From assembly GCA_947259225.1 (NCBI GenBank), contig CAMYLK010000027.1, forward strand, positions 1-32,964: a DNA stretch of 32,964 bases, read 5' to 3'. A model generated the notes under the pieces. The model was given only the letters and a program-made list of their open reading frames with translations. It made no database searches and was not told the DNA's origin. The DNA is from an uncultured Desulfobulbaceae bacterium. GTDB taxonomy: Bacteria > Desulfobacterota > Desulfobulbia > Desulfobulbales > Desulfobulbaceae. The translations under genes and the position numbers were made by a program. Below, piece after piece: positions 24,308 to 32,867 of the stretch (position 1 is the stretch's first letter; the number at the start of each line of letters is the position of its first letter).

Positions 24308-26866
24308 ATGCCTTTCCCCCTTCCCTCTTTCAGTAATTTTATCCGGCTCAATATCCTTGTTCCGGTGGTCATCAGCTATATCCTGGGATGCATTCTGGCC
24401 AAATTTCTTCTCCCCGGTGAAACTCACCTCAAGTATTTACTCTATCTTACCTTCACAGCCCTGATTGTTCTTTTCCTGTACCGCCACCATCGTCATAGTC
24501 AGCTTTATATTCTGCCTGTCTTCGTCCTGACCGGTCTCATCCATACCGGCTATGCCCTGCTGCCGCCGGACAATCCTGCCCACCTATATAACCTGATAAC
24601 ACACAGATCAAAAGTAACCTTGACAGGCACGGTACTCCGCATGCCTGAATTTGACGGCCTCAAAACCAGGTTTGAGATAGAAGCTGACAGTATACTCTTT
24701 CACGGAGAACTGCCGGGAATTGCCGAACAGGTACCTGCAGTGGGCCGTGTCAGGATATCAATGGAAGGGCCGGTATTAAATGCAATGCTGCCCGGTGATC
24801 ATCTTATGGTCATTGCAACGGCTAACAGGACATTCAACTACAGGACACCCGGTGTATTCGATTACCGACTTTTTCTGGCCAGCCGTTCGGTTTACGTTAC
24901 AGGTCGAGTTGCTTCACTTTCGGATATAATCTCCTATACCGACCTGAGTGAACCCTGGCACAGAAAATTCAGGTTTATGCCGGAGCTTGCCAGGTCCAGG
25001 ATCAGCAGCTTTTTACAGGAAAAACTTGACCCTCAAACTGTTGGATTGTATCAGGCTCTGCTCATTGGGACCAGATCAGGGGTAAACGATAAAATTCTTG
25101 AAAACTTCAAGGCTACCGGGTGCATGCATCTTCTTGCCATTTCAGGAATCCACATGGGGCTTCTCGGCATGATGATTGCCTTTTCCCTTGCCTGGGCTAT
25201 GAAACGTTCCACCTACCTGCTCAATCATTTTCACGTCCCGACGATTGCCGCGCTGCTCTCTCTGGTTCCACTTTCCGGCTACGCCTTCATAGCCGGGATG
25301 AATACGCCTGTCTTACGCGCCTTGATAATGTCTGTTTTCTTTATAATTGCGGTTGTCCACCAAAGGCAGCGTTCCATAATCCATATTATTGCAGCCGCAG
25401 CCCTTCTTCTACTTGTGATTAAACCTCTGGCGCTTTTTACGGTTTCATTTCAACTTTCTTTTTCCTCGGTGCTTGCAATTGCCATCATCTATCCACGTCT
25501 TCTTCTACTGCTTGAACAGAAGGCATCAACCCCTGGATGGAAAATAGTTGATTATTTCAACACAGCACTGTTCGTCTCCGTTGCGGCAACCCTTGGTTCT
25601 CTGCCGTTCATGCTTCTTCATTTTAACCGCATCTCCCTTGTGGGTCCAATCTTGAACATCCTGGTTGAACCCCTCCTCTGCCTGTGGTCTCTGCCCATCG
25701 GTCTAGTCGCAATCCCATTGATTTTCATTTCTCCTGACCTGGCTGCCCTGCTCTTACAAACAGGGTCATACGGAATATCAGCCGCAATGAGTGTGACTTC
25801 CTGGGGCAGCACAATACCTTTTGCTTCACTGTGGCTCATCACCCCTTCTCACATTGAAATATTCTCATACTACGGAATCATCCTGATGTGGTACTTTCAC
25901 TTGAAATTTCCCCAGGGAAAGTTAATGGCTTTTGCGCTTTCCACAATCTTCGTCCTATTATTTTCAAAAGGCCTCTGGCTTGATTTACCCCGGAAAAACA
26001 CTGTAGTTTCCTTCCTAGACATCGGCCAGGGAAATTCAACAGTCATGCAGGTGGCCGGTGGAAAAACAGTCCTGCTTGACGGCGGCAACAAGTCATCACC
26101 CTCTTTTGATCCCGGTGAGCGTGTTATTGCTCCTTTTCTATGGAAAAAACAAATCTGGCGCCTGGATGATATAGTCGTCAGCCATCCGCACAGTGACCAT
26201 TTTAACGGTTTAATCTTTGTTCTACACCGCTTCAAGCCTCAACGCCTCTGGATAAACGGCACGGACAATACAACATTGCCCTACAAGAAACTTCTGTATG
26301 AAGCTGAAAAAAACGGGACTGAAATACTCACCCCTGCCGACAATAACTCTGTAATTTCAGACGGCGCAGTAAAGTTGACAGCAATAAATAGTTTGAATCT
26401 CGAATCTGTCCGTGGAGAATCATTTCAAAGTTATTCAATCAATGACCAGAGCCTGGTTATTAAACTGCAGCATGACAATTCCTCCTTTTTGTTCCCGGGA
26501 GATATCAGTGAAAAAATGGAAAAGGTTCTTTTGGATAATGGCGCTGAACTTAAGGCAGACGTTCTTCTTGCTCCGCATCACGGCAGCAGGGGATCAGGTG
26601 CCCCTCCCTTTATTGCAGCAGTCGATCCGAAATTCATTGTTGTGTCAGCAGGTGAAGTAAGCAGGGGGAAGAATGTTGACCACGGGCACTTGAAAAGATG
26701 GCGTGAAGCAGGCAGGTCTGTGTTGGCAACTTCACACAATGGGACAATTACCCTTGAAACCGATGGCCGTAATATTCAGGTCAGAACATTTGTGAAGGAT
26801 TATTCCACAGGTCTTTCTACAGGGAACCTTAACAGGTCCGGGTTTACAGCAATTAAACCTCGGTAA
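24308..26866 (+). CDS. comEC: DNA uptake channel ComEC/Rec2
   Basis: An 852-residue protein of natural transformation that carries single-stranded DNA across the inner membrane. Domain order: N-terminal membrane helices and DUF4131/OB-like region (1-~215), the Competence membrane domain (~240-540; LLIGTRSGVN, HLLAISGIHMGLLG, SGYAFIAGMNTPVLRA), and a C-terminal metallo-beta-lactamase-like domain (~563-825). The latter has DIGQGNS (571-577), HPHSDH (626-631), GD at 731-732 and PHHGSRGSG (756-764). HPHSDH has the HxHxDH layout and suggests an active nuclease, which not all ComEC proteins have. No clear ribosome-binding site is seen before the ATG. Its stop overlaps the end of the converging pilT gene by 14 bases. 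Confidence 0.94.
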   Translation: MPFPLPSFSNFIRLNILVPVVISYILGCILAKFLLPGETHLKYLLYLTFTALIVLFLYRHHRHSQLYILPVFVLTGLIHTGYALLPPDNPAHLYNLITHRSKVTLTGTVLRMPEFDGLKTRFEIEADSILFHGELPGIAEQVPAVGRVRISMEGPVLNAMLPGDHLMVIATANRTFNYRTPGVFDYRLFLASRSVYVTGRVASLSDIISYTDLSEPWHRKFRFMPELARSRISSFLQEKLDPQTVGLYQALLIGTRSGVNDKILENFKATGCMHLLAISGIHMGLLGMMIAFSLAWAMKRSTYLLNHFHVPTIAALLSLVPLSGYAFIAGMNTPVLRALIMSVFFIIAVVHQRQRSIIHIIAAAALLLLVIKPLALFTVSFQLSFSSVLAIAIIYPRLLLLLEQKASTPGWKIVDYFNTALFVSVAATLGSLPFMLLHFNRISLVGPILNILVEPLLCLWSLPIGLVAIPLIFISPDLAALLLQTGSYGISAAMSVTSWGSTIPFASLWLITPSHIEIFSYYGIILMWYFHLKFPQGKLMAFALSTIFVLLFSKGLWLDLPRKNTVVSFLDIGQGNSTVMQVAGGKTVLLDGGNKSSPSFDPGERVIAPFLWKKQIWRLDDIVVSHPHSDHFNGLIFVLHRFKPQRLWINGTDNTTLPYKKLLYEAEKNGTEILTPADNNSVISDGAVKLTAINSLNLESVRGESFQSYSINDQSLVIKLQHDNSSFLFPGDISEKMEKVLLDNGAELKADVLLAPHHGSRGSGAPPFIAAVDPKFIVVSAGEVSRGKNVDHGHLKRWREAGRSVLATSHNGTITLETDGRNIQVRTFVKDYSTGLSTGNLNRSGFTAIKPR

Positions 26867-27935
26867 AATCTGCAGGAGGTTTCCTCAGGAATTTCACAAA
26901 TTTCTGCTTTTCTATGCAGTTTGTGTAGGCATCTTCAGGGCTGATCTGCCTCCTCTGGAGCATTTCATAGAGGGCATCATCAAGGGCCTGCATCCCGTAT
27001 TTTTTACCGGTCTGCATTACTGAAGGAATCTGGTAGGTCTTTGCTTCTCGAATAAGGTTACGTACTGCAGGAGTACAAATCAGGATTTCCAGGGCCGCAA
27101 TCCGGCCTTTTTTATCAACTCTCTTCATAAGTGTTTGTGAAACAACAGCCTTAAGAGCATCGGCAAGTGTTGAACGGACCTGTGCCTGCTGGGTTGCCGG
27201 AAAAATTTCAATGACACGGTCAACTGTTTTCATTGCATTAAGGGTATGCAGAGTACCGAAAACGAGATGGCCTGTCATGGCTGCTTCCATGGCAAGAGAA
27301 ATTGTCTCCAGGTCACGCATCTCACCTACCAGTATAATATCCGGGTCTTCACGCAAAGCACCACGAAGAGCCGCATTAAAAGATTTCGTGTGAGTACCGA
27401 CCTCGCGATGGTTGACAATGCACGATTGGCTCTTATGAACAAATTCTATGGGGTCCTCTATCGTCAGGATATGATGCTTGCGGTTCTTATTTATCTCATC
27501 GGTGATTGCTGCAAGGGTTGTGGACTTACCAGAACCTGTGGGTCCTGTAACCAGTACCATTCCTTTGGGGAGGGAGGCCAGTTTACTGACGACCTTGGGT
27601 AGTCCCAGCTGTTCACAGGTCAGGATTTCACTGGGAATTTCCCGAAATACGGCACCAATGCCATATTTTTGCTGGAAAAAATTACACCGGTAACGGGCCA
27701 GGCCAGGAATTTCGTAACCAAAGTCCATGTCACCTGTTTCTTCAAAAGTCTTGATCCTGTCCTCTGGGCAGATTTCATAGAGCATGGCCTTCAGTTCTTC
27801 ATTTTCAAGAACCTTGAACTTAACCCGCTCCATATCACCCCTGATTCGTAATATCGGCTGCTGGCCTGCGACCACGTGCAAGTCAGATGCACCCTCATCG
27901 TTCATAAGCTTAAAAAATGCATCAATCTGAGCCAT
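26853..27935 (-). CDS. pilT: Type IV pilus retraction ATPase PilT
   Basis: A 360-residue hexameric ATPase that depolymerises type IV pili for twitching and DNA uptake. It has an N-terminal PAS-like domain (1-~100), Walker A GPTGSGKST (131-139), the Asp box (LTIEDPIEFVH), Walker B with DPDIILVGEMRDLETI (from ~193), the His box TGHLVFGTLHT and the retraction-specific C-terminal motif AVRNLIRE, which separates PilT from PilB. Length fits the family (~345-370). AAGGAG lies seven bases before the ATG. No pilus structural genes are near; the neighbour comEC, on the opposite strand, also belongs to the transformation machinery. Confidence 0.95.
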   Translation of the reverse strand: MAQIDAFFKLMNDEGASDLHVVAGQQPILRIRGDMERVKFKVLENEELKAMLYEICPEDRIKTFEETGDMDFGYEIPGLARYRCNFFQQKYGIGAVFREIPSEILTCEQLGLPKVVSKLASLPKGMVLVTGPTGSGKSTTLAAITDEINKNRKHHILTIEDPIEFVHKSQSCIVNHREVGTHTKSFNAALRGALREDPDIILVGEMRDLETISLAMEAAMTGHLVFGTLHTLNAMKTVDRVIEIFPATQQAQVRSTLADALKAVVSQTLMKRVDKKGRIAALEILICTPAVRNLIREAKTYQIPSVMQTGKKYGMQALDDALYEMLQRRQISPEDAYTNCIEKQKFVKFLRKPPADFTEV

Positions 27936-28090
27936 CTAACATCTCCTTCAGGAAAAGAGTAAAAATACGTGTATTTAACTAAACATTAATAAAAATATAC
28001 AAGATACCGTCCGGTTGATCAAATAAACTTACATGTTTTTATTGAATCAATACTCACATGGATTTTTAATTACTCTTTCAATCAGCAGCA
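27936..28090. other. Intergenic region between the LOG-family gene and pilT
   Basis: A 155-base AT-rich stretch with the promoter region of pilT. AAAGAAC-TATT-GTTCTTT at 28093-28110 overlaps the last codons of the LOG-family gene and can form a weak 7-bp hairpin, but has no proper T-run. Nothing else is recognised. Confidence 0.4.
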
Positions 28091-28804
28091 TTAAAGAACT
28101 ATTGTTCTTTTAATAAAGGAAACAATTTCATCAGGATCATCCATAACTTGAAATATCAAAAGGTCGTCATTGTCGATATTTCCAGCAGGAAGGAGTTTTT
28201 CCTGGATCCATTGGAGCATTCCATCCCAGTACTCCCGACCCACCATAATAATGGGAAACGGCTTGATTCTTTTTGTCTGTATCAATGTAATAGCTTCAAA
28301 TATCTCGTCCATGGTGCCAAAACCACCGGGCATGCAGATAAACGCCATGGCATATTTGATGAACATTACTTTACGTACAAAAAAATACTTAAAACTCAAT
28401 GGAATATTAGCGAAAATATTTGGTTCCTGCTCAAAAGGAAGGTTAATATTCAAACCAATAGAATTCCCGCCGGTATCCGAAGCCCCCTTGTTTGCCGCCT
28501 CCATGATTCCTGGCCCTCCACCGGTTATGATCGAGTAGCCGTGTTTGCTTAACTGAGCCGCAAGGGTAACCGTCAGCTCATAATACGGATCATCGTTTTT
28601 GGTCCTGGCGGAACCGAAAAAAGACACTGCCGGACCTTGTACGCTTGACAGGGTATCAAAGCCTTCGACAAACTCTGCCATAATTCTGAACAGGCGCCAG
28701 GAATCGCCAGCATTAAAGTAGTCGAGCCAGTACTGATGCTGCATGTCAGTAGTTCTCCGGTCAACATCAAGACCGCCATTGGTTGAACGCCTGTGATCTA
28801 TCAT
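28091..28804 (-). CDS. LOG-family nucleotide 5'-monophosphate phosphoribohydrolase
   Basis: A 237-residue Rossmann-fold protein of the LOG ('lonely guy')/TIGR00730 group, which splits nucleoside monophosphates into base and ribose-5-phosphate. Diagnostic motifs are FFGSART (62-68), ITGGGPGIMEAANKGA (93-108) and PGGFGTMDE (159-167), the last being the family active-site PGGxGTxxE. In plants the product is an active cytokinin; in bacteria the substrate is often AMP or unknown, so only the class is firm. AAGGGG ahead of the ATG lies directly after the stop of the upstream GGDEF/TPR gene (12 bases away), so translation is probably coupled. It is the last gene of the selA run. Confidence 0.9.
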   Translation of the reverse strand: MIDHRRSTNGGLDVDRRTTDMQHQYWLDYFNAGDSWRLFRIMAEFVEGFDTLSSVQGPAVSFFGSARTKNDDPYYELTVTLAAQLSKHGYSIITGGGPGIMEAANKGASDTGGNSIGLNINLPFEQEPNIFANIPLSFKYFFVRKVMFIKYAMAFICMPGGFGTMDEIFEAITLIQTKRIKPFPIIMVGREYWDGMLQWIQEKLLPAGNIDNDDLLIFQVMDDPDEIVSFIKRTIVL

Positions 28805-28816
28805 ATTTAATACCCC

Positions 28817-30952
28817 TTACTTATTCTTTTTCCTGTTATGCATTGCTTTAATAGCTCCACGGTGGGTTGGGTCTATATTTATCACTCTTTGAAATTTACC
28901 CCTTGCTTTTCTCTCATCCCCAAGTTCCATATAAATTTCACCGGAGAGGTAAAGTGCATCGACTTGCCTGCGATTTCTCCTCAGGCTCTCCATAATAGCA
29001 TTCCGGGATCCCTGAAGCTGTCCGATTTTTTTCTTTACCAATGCAAGGCGAAACCAGTGCTTCCAGGAAGTATCATCTATCTCTACTGCCTGCTGACACA
29101 GGGTCAGCGCAATATCATCCCCTTGCTCATCCAAGGCATAGAGTTCGCCGAGCAAGCTCAGCGACAGTGCATCGTGTGGATTTTGCTGAATCGCTCTCTG
29201 TAAAGCAGGAATCGCTTTGGCAATCTGATTGTTTCCTGCATATGCTTCTCCGAGAAGACGGTAGAGTGAATATTCATTCCGACTGCGCGAATGTTCCCTA
29301 TAACTCTCAAGAGCACCGAGTGCCATATCATACAAACCAGCGTCGCAGTACAGGCGGCCAAGCTGTAAAGATAGTTCGCTTAATACCGAAGAGCTTGAAA
29401 ATTCCCTGTGCTGAGATGCTTTTTCAAAACACTGCAAGGCTTCTTTATTATTACACAGCATACGCTGAGCAAAACCTTTATTGACTAAAGCCATAAAATT
29501 TTTTGGGTCCTCCATAAGAACCCGATCAAAACATGAAACCGCCTCACGGAGCCTGTTCAGCGATGTCAGGGCAACTCCCATACTGTTCATAAGATTAATA
29601 TCTTCAGGTGCTATACGAACCCCGTTACGATAGTCACGGACCGCCTGCCTGTAATCCCCCTCATCAAGCAGGTAGTCTCCGCTGACGTTCAGACTGACAT
29701 GATCAAATACTGTTACAGCACCGGGACCGTAAAATTTACCATGCATCAATGCTTTCCGGCAATTGACCGCTGTTTCTGTTTTCGTATGATTATGAAAGGG
29801 CCATATACAAATTCCCAGGGCAACAGATAGTGAAGCATGCTTCTTCTCAAGTTTTGCTTTTACCTTCTTTGCCAAAGCAAGGCCCTGCTCTTCAGTATAG
29901 TGTGGTACAAAAATATACACCTCGATTGAGGATACAGAAACAATGGTTGCATCTTCGGGCAAACAACCGGCAACTGTTTTGTCGAGCTGTATCCTTCTGC
30001 CAGTTTCTTCCGTAATCTTATCAATGTTAAGAAGAATTAATCCGAACCGATCTACTCCCCGCCACTTTCTTCTTAAACTTGCTATAATTTGAGGAGTAGG
30101 TGGTGCCAATGGAAGATTTTCACTGTCCTGAAGATATGCTGCTTCGCACAAGCTGAAAGGACCTCGACGTTCGGCCGCTTCCATAGCCTGCCAGCTCTCA
30201 TGGAGAATTAACTCAGGTTCATCAGTCACCTGAGCTTTATCCTGGACTGATATACCAATATGCGCCCTGTGCAATCCTTCACGTTTAAGGTGATTCAGCA
30301 AGCGATGGGCAACTTGTAACGATCCATGACGGGAAAGGTTCTCATGAAACAGGCAGAAAACATTGCTCCCCACATAGAATACTGGAGCCTGAGATATGAC
30401 ATCTATGAGTCTGGCGATCCTTACTGTTTTTTGAAAAAGAGCTGTGCCCCCTCTGCTTTTAAACTCTGCACAAACGAGAAACAGGGCTCGTGGAGACTTT
30501 TTTCGACATAAATCATGCAAAACTGTATTCAACAGTTGACTGTTGTAAAGACCGGTAGCAGGGTCTACAACAACTTCCCTCCTGGCCAGCAATTTGGCCT
30601 GAACCAAACCAGTGAACTCCTTCAACCAATCCGCCGCCATCTTTTTCAATAACCCAGGGTCAACATCCTTAATAATTGCAGCAATATTTTCCCCGTCACC
30701 AATGTTAATCGGCAAAACGAGCCGGCCTTTTTCAATACCGGGCTTCAGGGCTTCACACCTTTTGACTAGACGGGTAGTTAGTTTTTTGTCTCCATACCAG
30801 CCGTTTTCATAATCATTTCCCCAGTGCTGTCCCCAGAATTCGACCGTGCCCTTGACCGGGAGCAGCCTTTCTATTTCACTGCAATACATGCCCGCAAGAA
30901 GATAAAAATCTTTTTGTTTGAGATTGTTTTGCGGGTGAATATGAGAGTGCAT
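28817..30952 (-). CDS. Protein with two degenerate GGDEF domains and C-terminal TPR repeats
   Basis: About 711 residues, cytosolic, no signal peptide. Counting from ATG 30952: residues 1-~125 have no clear family; ~128-270 look like a GGDEF domain (DPATGLYNSQLL matches the DxLTGLxN entry motif) whose active site is VGSNVF instead of GGDEF; ~300-420 look like a second one (GLILLNIDKI, then VSSIEVYIF at the active site, and LSVALGICIWP resembling the SIGIA segment). Residues ~430-705 hold about seven TPR units. Neither GGDEF site can be catalytic, so a nucleotide sensor or scaffold is more likely. Start choice is uncertain: TTG 31003 or TTG 30970 (overlapping the selA stop as TTGA) are alternatives, and none has a strong ribosome-binding site. 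It sits between selA and the LOG-family gene. Confidence 0.8.
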   Translation of the reverse strand: MHSHIHPQNNLKQKDFYLLAGMYCSEIERLLPVKGTVEFWGQHWGNDYENGWYGDKKLTTRLVKRCEALKPGIEKGRLVLPINIGDGENIAAIIKDVDPGLLKKMAADWLKEFTGLVQAKLLARREVVVDPATGLYNSQLLNTVLHDLCRKKSPRALFLVCAEFKSRGGTALFQKTVRIARLIDVISQAPVFYVGSNVFCLFHENLSRHGSLQVAHRLLNHLKREGLHRAHIGISVQDKAQVTDEPELILHESWQAMEAAERRGPFSLCEAAYLQDSENLPLAPPTPQIIASLRRKWRGVDRFGLILLNIDKITEETGRRIQLDKTVAGCLPEDATIVSVSSIEVYIFVPHYTEEQGLALAKKVKAKLEKKHASLSVALGICIWPFHNHTKTETAVNCRKALMHGKFYGPGAVTVFDHVSLNVSGDYLLDEGDYRQAVRDYRNGVRIAPEDINLMNSMGVALTSLNRLREAVSCFDRVLMEDPKNFMALVNKGFAQRMLCNNKEALQCFEKASQHREFSSSSVLSELSLQLGRLYCDAGLYDMALGALESYREHSRSRNEYSLYRLLGEAYAGNNQIAKAIPALQRAIQQNPHDALSLSLLGELYALDEQGDDIALTLCQQAVEIDDTSWKHWFRLALVKKKIGQLQGSRNAIMESLRRNRRQVDALYLSGEIYMELGDERKARGKFQRVINIDPTHRGAIKAMHNRKKNK

Positions 30953-30966
30953 GGTATGGGTGAAGT

Positions 30967-32412
30967 TCAACCTGTCGATCCGGTCAAAGCTTGAATGAGA
31001 CAACCGGCCACAAGTATAACCTCGTCATCGGCCACTGTTCGCATATCCAGCAGTAGTCTATCCTCCTCCACACGCCCTATCACTGGCAACTCCAACTGTC
31101 TGAGTGTTTGCTCCAGATGGTTTACCGTCATCCCCACTGGCTCAAGGACTACTGCCATGCTGGGTAAATTCTGCTCCGGCATGGCTCCACCTCCGACTCT
31201 CGAAACTGTCTCACAAGTGGAAATCCTGCACAAAGCTGATAATTCCTTGCGAACTCTCTTTGCCAGTCGCCTTGCACGACGCTTTACAACCTCGAACGGT
31301 GTGGCAATCATTTCCAGAGTCGGAATTTGCTGAAGAGCTGTTTTTTCATCCAGATAGAGCCGCAGGATTGATTCTAGGCCGGACAAGGTAAATTTATCAA
31401 TACGCATCGCTCTGTTCACAGGATTCTTTTTAATACGATCTATGATGACTTTTTTACCAAGGATTATCCCGGCCTGCGGACCACCAAGAAGCTTGTCACC
31501 GCTGAACGTTACTACATCAACTCCGCTGACCACAACCTCCTGAACAGTAGGTTCTTTTTCCAGCCCGAATTGACTGAGATCAACAAAACAGCCGGATCCC
31601 AAATCCTCCATAACCGGAATCCCCTTTAGCCTGCCAATTTCAACAAGGCTCGGGAGGTCTACCTCGTGTGTAAAACCTATAATCCTGAAGTTGCTGCAAT
31701 GAACTTTGAGCAGCAGTGCCGTGTCTTCGGTCATAGCGTTCTCGTAATCACCTGGATGGGTCCTGTTCGTTGCGCCTACTTCAACAAGGGTTGCGCCGCT
31801 ACGAGACATGACATCGGGGATCCTGAACGACCCACCAATTTCCACGAGTTGCCCCCGGGAAACGATGACTTCCCTGTTTTTCGCCAAAGTTTCCAGTACG
31901 ATTAAAACAGCAGCAGCATTATTATTGACTACAAGTGCTGCCTCGGCTCCGGTCAGTTGACACAGGAGCTTTTCAACGTGACTGTAGCGGCTTCCACGTT
32001 TTCCCGTTTCCAGATCGAACTCAAGGTTAGAGTAACGTGAACCCGCTTCATAAAGCTTGTCCATGGCTGATTTTGGCAGGATAGACCTGCCAAGGTTGGT
32101 ATGGATGATAACCCCTGTACAATTTATTACCCTACGAAATTTGGGTTGTTGTTCTTTATGAATACGCTCACAGATAATGGGCTGAAGTGAGGAAACCTGC
32201 AGAGAGTCTGGAGGTATTTCCTCACCGCCAAGTACACGTTCACGCATCTCTGCCAGAATGTCCCGAACACAGTTCTTGACAACGACAATCGGGACATTTT
32301 CGAGGTCCGGCAATGAGAACAGTGCCTGCAGACATTCATCAACACCCGGTATGGATCTGAGGACACCCTGGTCGACCTTTCTGATTTCTTTCTTTGAGTC
32401 AATCGGTTTCAT
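30967..32412 (-). CDS. selA: L-seryl-tRNA(Sec) selenium transferase
   Basis: A 481-residue PLP enzyme that turns seryl-tRNA(Sec) into selenocysteyl-tRNA(Sec). Signatures are the N-terminal domain ending in RRVINCTGVIIHTNLGRS (94-110), the active-site region VVNNNAAAVLIVL, and FSGDKLLGGPQAG with the PLP lysine K307. Length fits the family (~460-480). It shows that this organism makes selenoproteins; selB, selC and selD are not in the window. The ATG at 32412 has no strong ribosome-binding site. The gene heads a same-strand run with the GGDEF/TPR protein (stop-to-ATG gap 14 bases) and the LOG-family protein. Confidence 0.95.
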   Translation of the reverse strand: MKPIDSKKEIRKVDQGVLRSIPGVDECLQALFSLPDLENVPIVVVKNCVRDILAEMRERVLGGEEIPPDSLQVSSLQPIICERIHKEQQPKFRRVINCTGVIIHTNLGRSILPKSAMDKLYEAGSRYSNLEFDLETGKRGSRYSHVEKLLCQLTGAEAALVVNNNAAAVLIVLETLAKNREVIVSRGQLVEIGGSFRIPDVMSRSGATLVEVGATNRTHPGDYENAMTEDTALLLKVHCSNFRIIGFTHEVDLPSLVEIGRLKGIPVMEDLGSGCFVDLSQFGLEKEPTVQEVVVSGVDVVTFSGDKLLGGPQAGIILGKKVIIDRIKKNPVNRAMRIDKFTLSGLESILRLYLDEKTALQQIPTLEMIATPFEVVKRRARRLAKRVRKELSALCRISTCETVSRVGGGAMPEQNLPSMAVVLEPVGMTVNHLEQTLRQLELPVIGRVEEDRLLLDMRTVADDEVILVAGCLIQALTGSTG

Positions 32413-32565
32413 AATAGAATAAGTATTGTCATTAAAGGGATATGGAGGTCATATAACCTTACAAACCAATGTTACGACAGTTAATTACTTTTTGGCAACG
32501 AGAAAAAAATAAATCATCATAAAATCAACAGGTTTTCATTAAAATGTTTGTTGGTTTCTTAAATA

Positions 32566-32601
32566 GTTGTGACTACCGAGGTTCAAGGTTGTAACTACTC
32601 G
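32566..32601 (+). repeat. 22-bp-spaced imperfect direct repeat
   Basis: GTTGTGACTAC (32566-32576) recurs as GTTGTAACTAC (32588-32598), a 10/11 match with start-to-start distance 22 bases, two helical turns. It lies about 80-115 bases upstream of the first rightward promoter, where activator or UP-element sites would be expected. Confidence 0.4.
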
Positions 32602-32682
32602 AATTAGCGCAGTGCTCATTTACCCATTTTTACTTTTTATACGTTTATCATATATCACTGTTTTTTTTTTCGGAGAAAGTCG

Positions 32683-32711
32683 TTGACATACAGGTACCGA
32701 TACGATAGGTT
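32683..32711 (+). promoter_or_regulatory. Candidate rRNA promoter P1
   Basis: Perfect TTGACA (32683-32688), 17-base spacer and TAGGTT (32706-32711), which keeps the key first, second and last -10 positions. A GC-rich discriminator (GCCGCTCC) follows, as in stringently controlled stable-RNA promoters, and a T10 tract lies 12 bases upstream of the -35. Confidence 0.5.
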
Positions 32712-32769
32712 GCCGCTCCGTTACTTCAAGTGAGCGCACTTGCTGTGTTCCGATTTTCCTTAATTCTTA

Positions 32770-32799
32770 TTGACAGATTTAAGAAAAAAAAGTAATAAT
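32770..32799 (+). promoter_or_regulatory. Candidate rRNA promoter P2
   Basis: Perfect TTGACA (32770-32775) and AATAAT (32794-32799, 5/6 to TATAAT) with an 18-base A-rich spacer. Together with the candidate at 32683 it would form a tandem promoter pair typical of rRNA operons. Confidence 0.5.
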
Positions 32800-32847
32800 T
32801 TGACTTGTCCGTCGTGAACGGGCAAACACCAATTACTGGTGATTTTT

Positions 32848-32867
32848 GATCTTTGAAAACTGAATAG
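32848..32867 (+). promoter_or_regulatory. boxA-like antitermination sequence
   Basis: The stretch GATCTTTGAAAACTGAATAG resembles the boxA region (consensus core GCTCTTTAACA) found in bacterial rRNA leaders and 16S-23S spacers. A small hairpin CACCA-ATTAC-TGGTG (32827-32841) precedes it, in the position of a boxB. This suggests the transcript continues into rRNA beyond the window. Confidence 0.5.
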
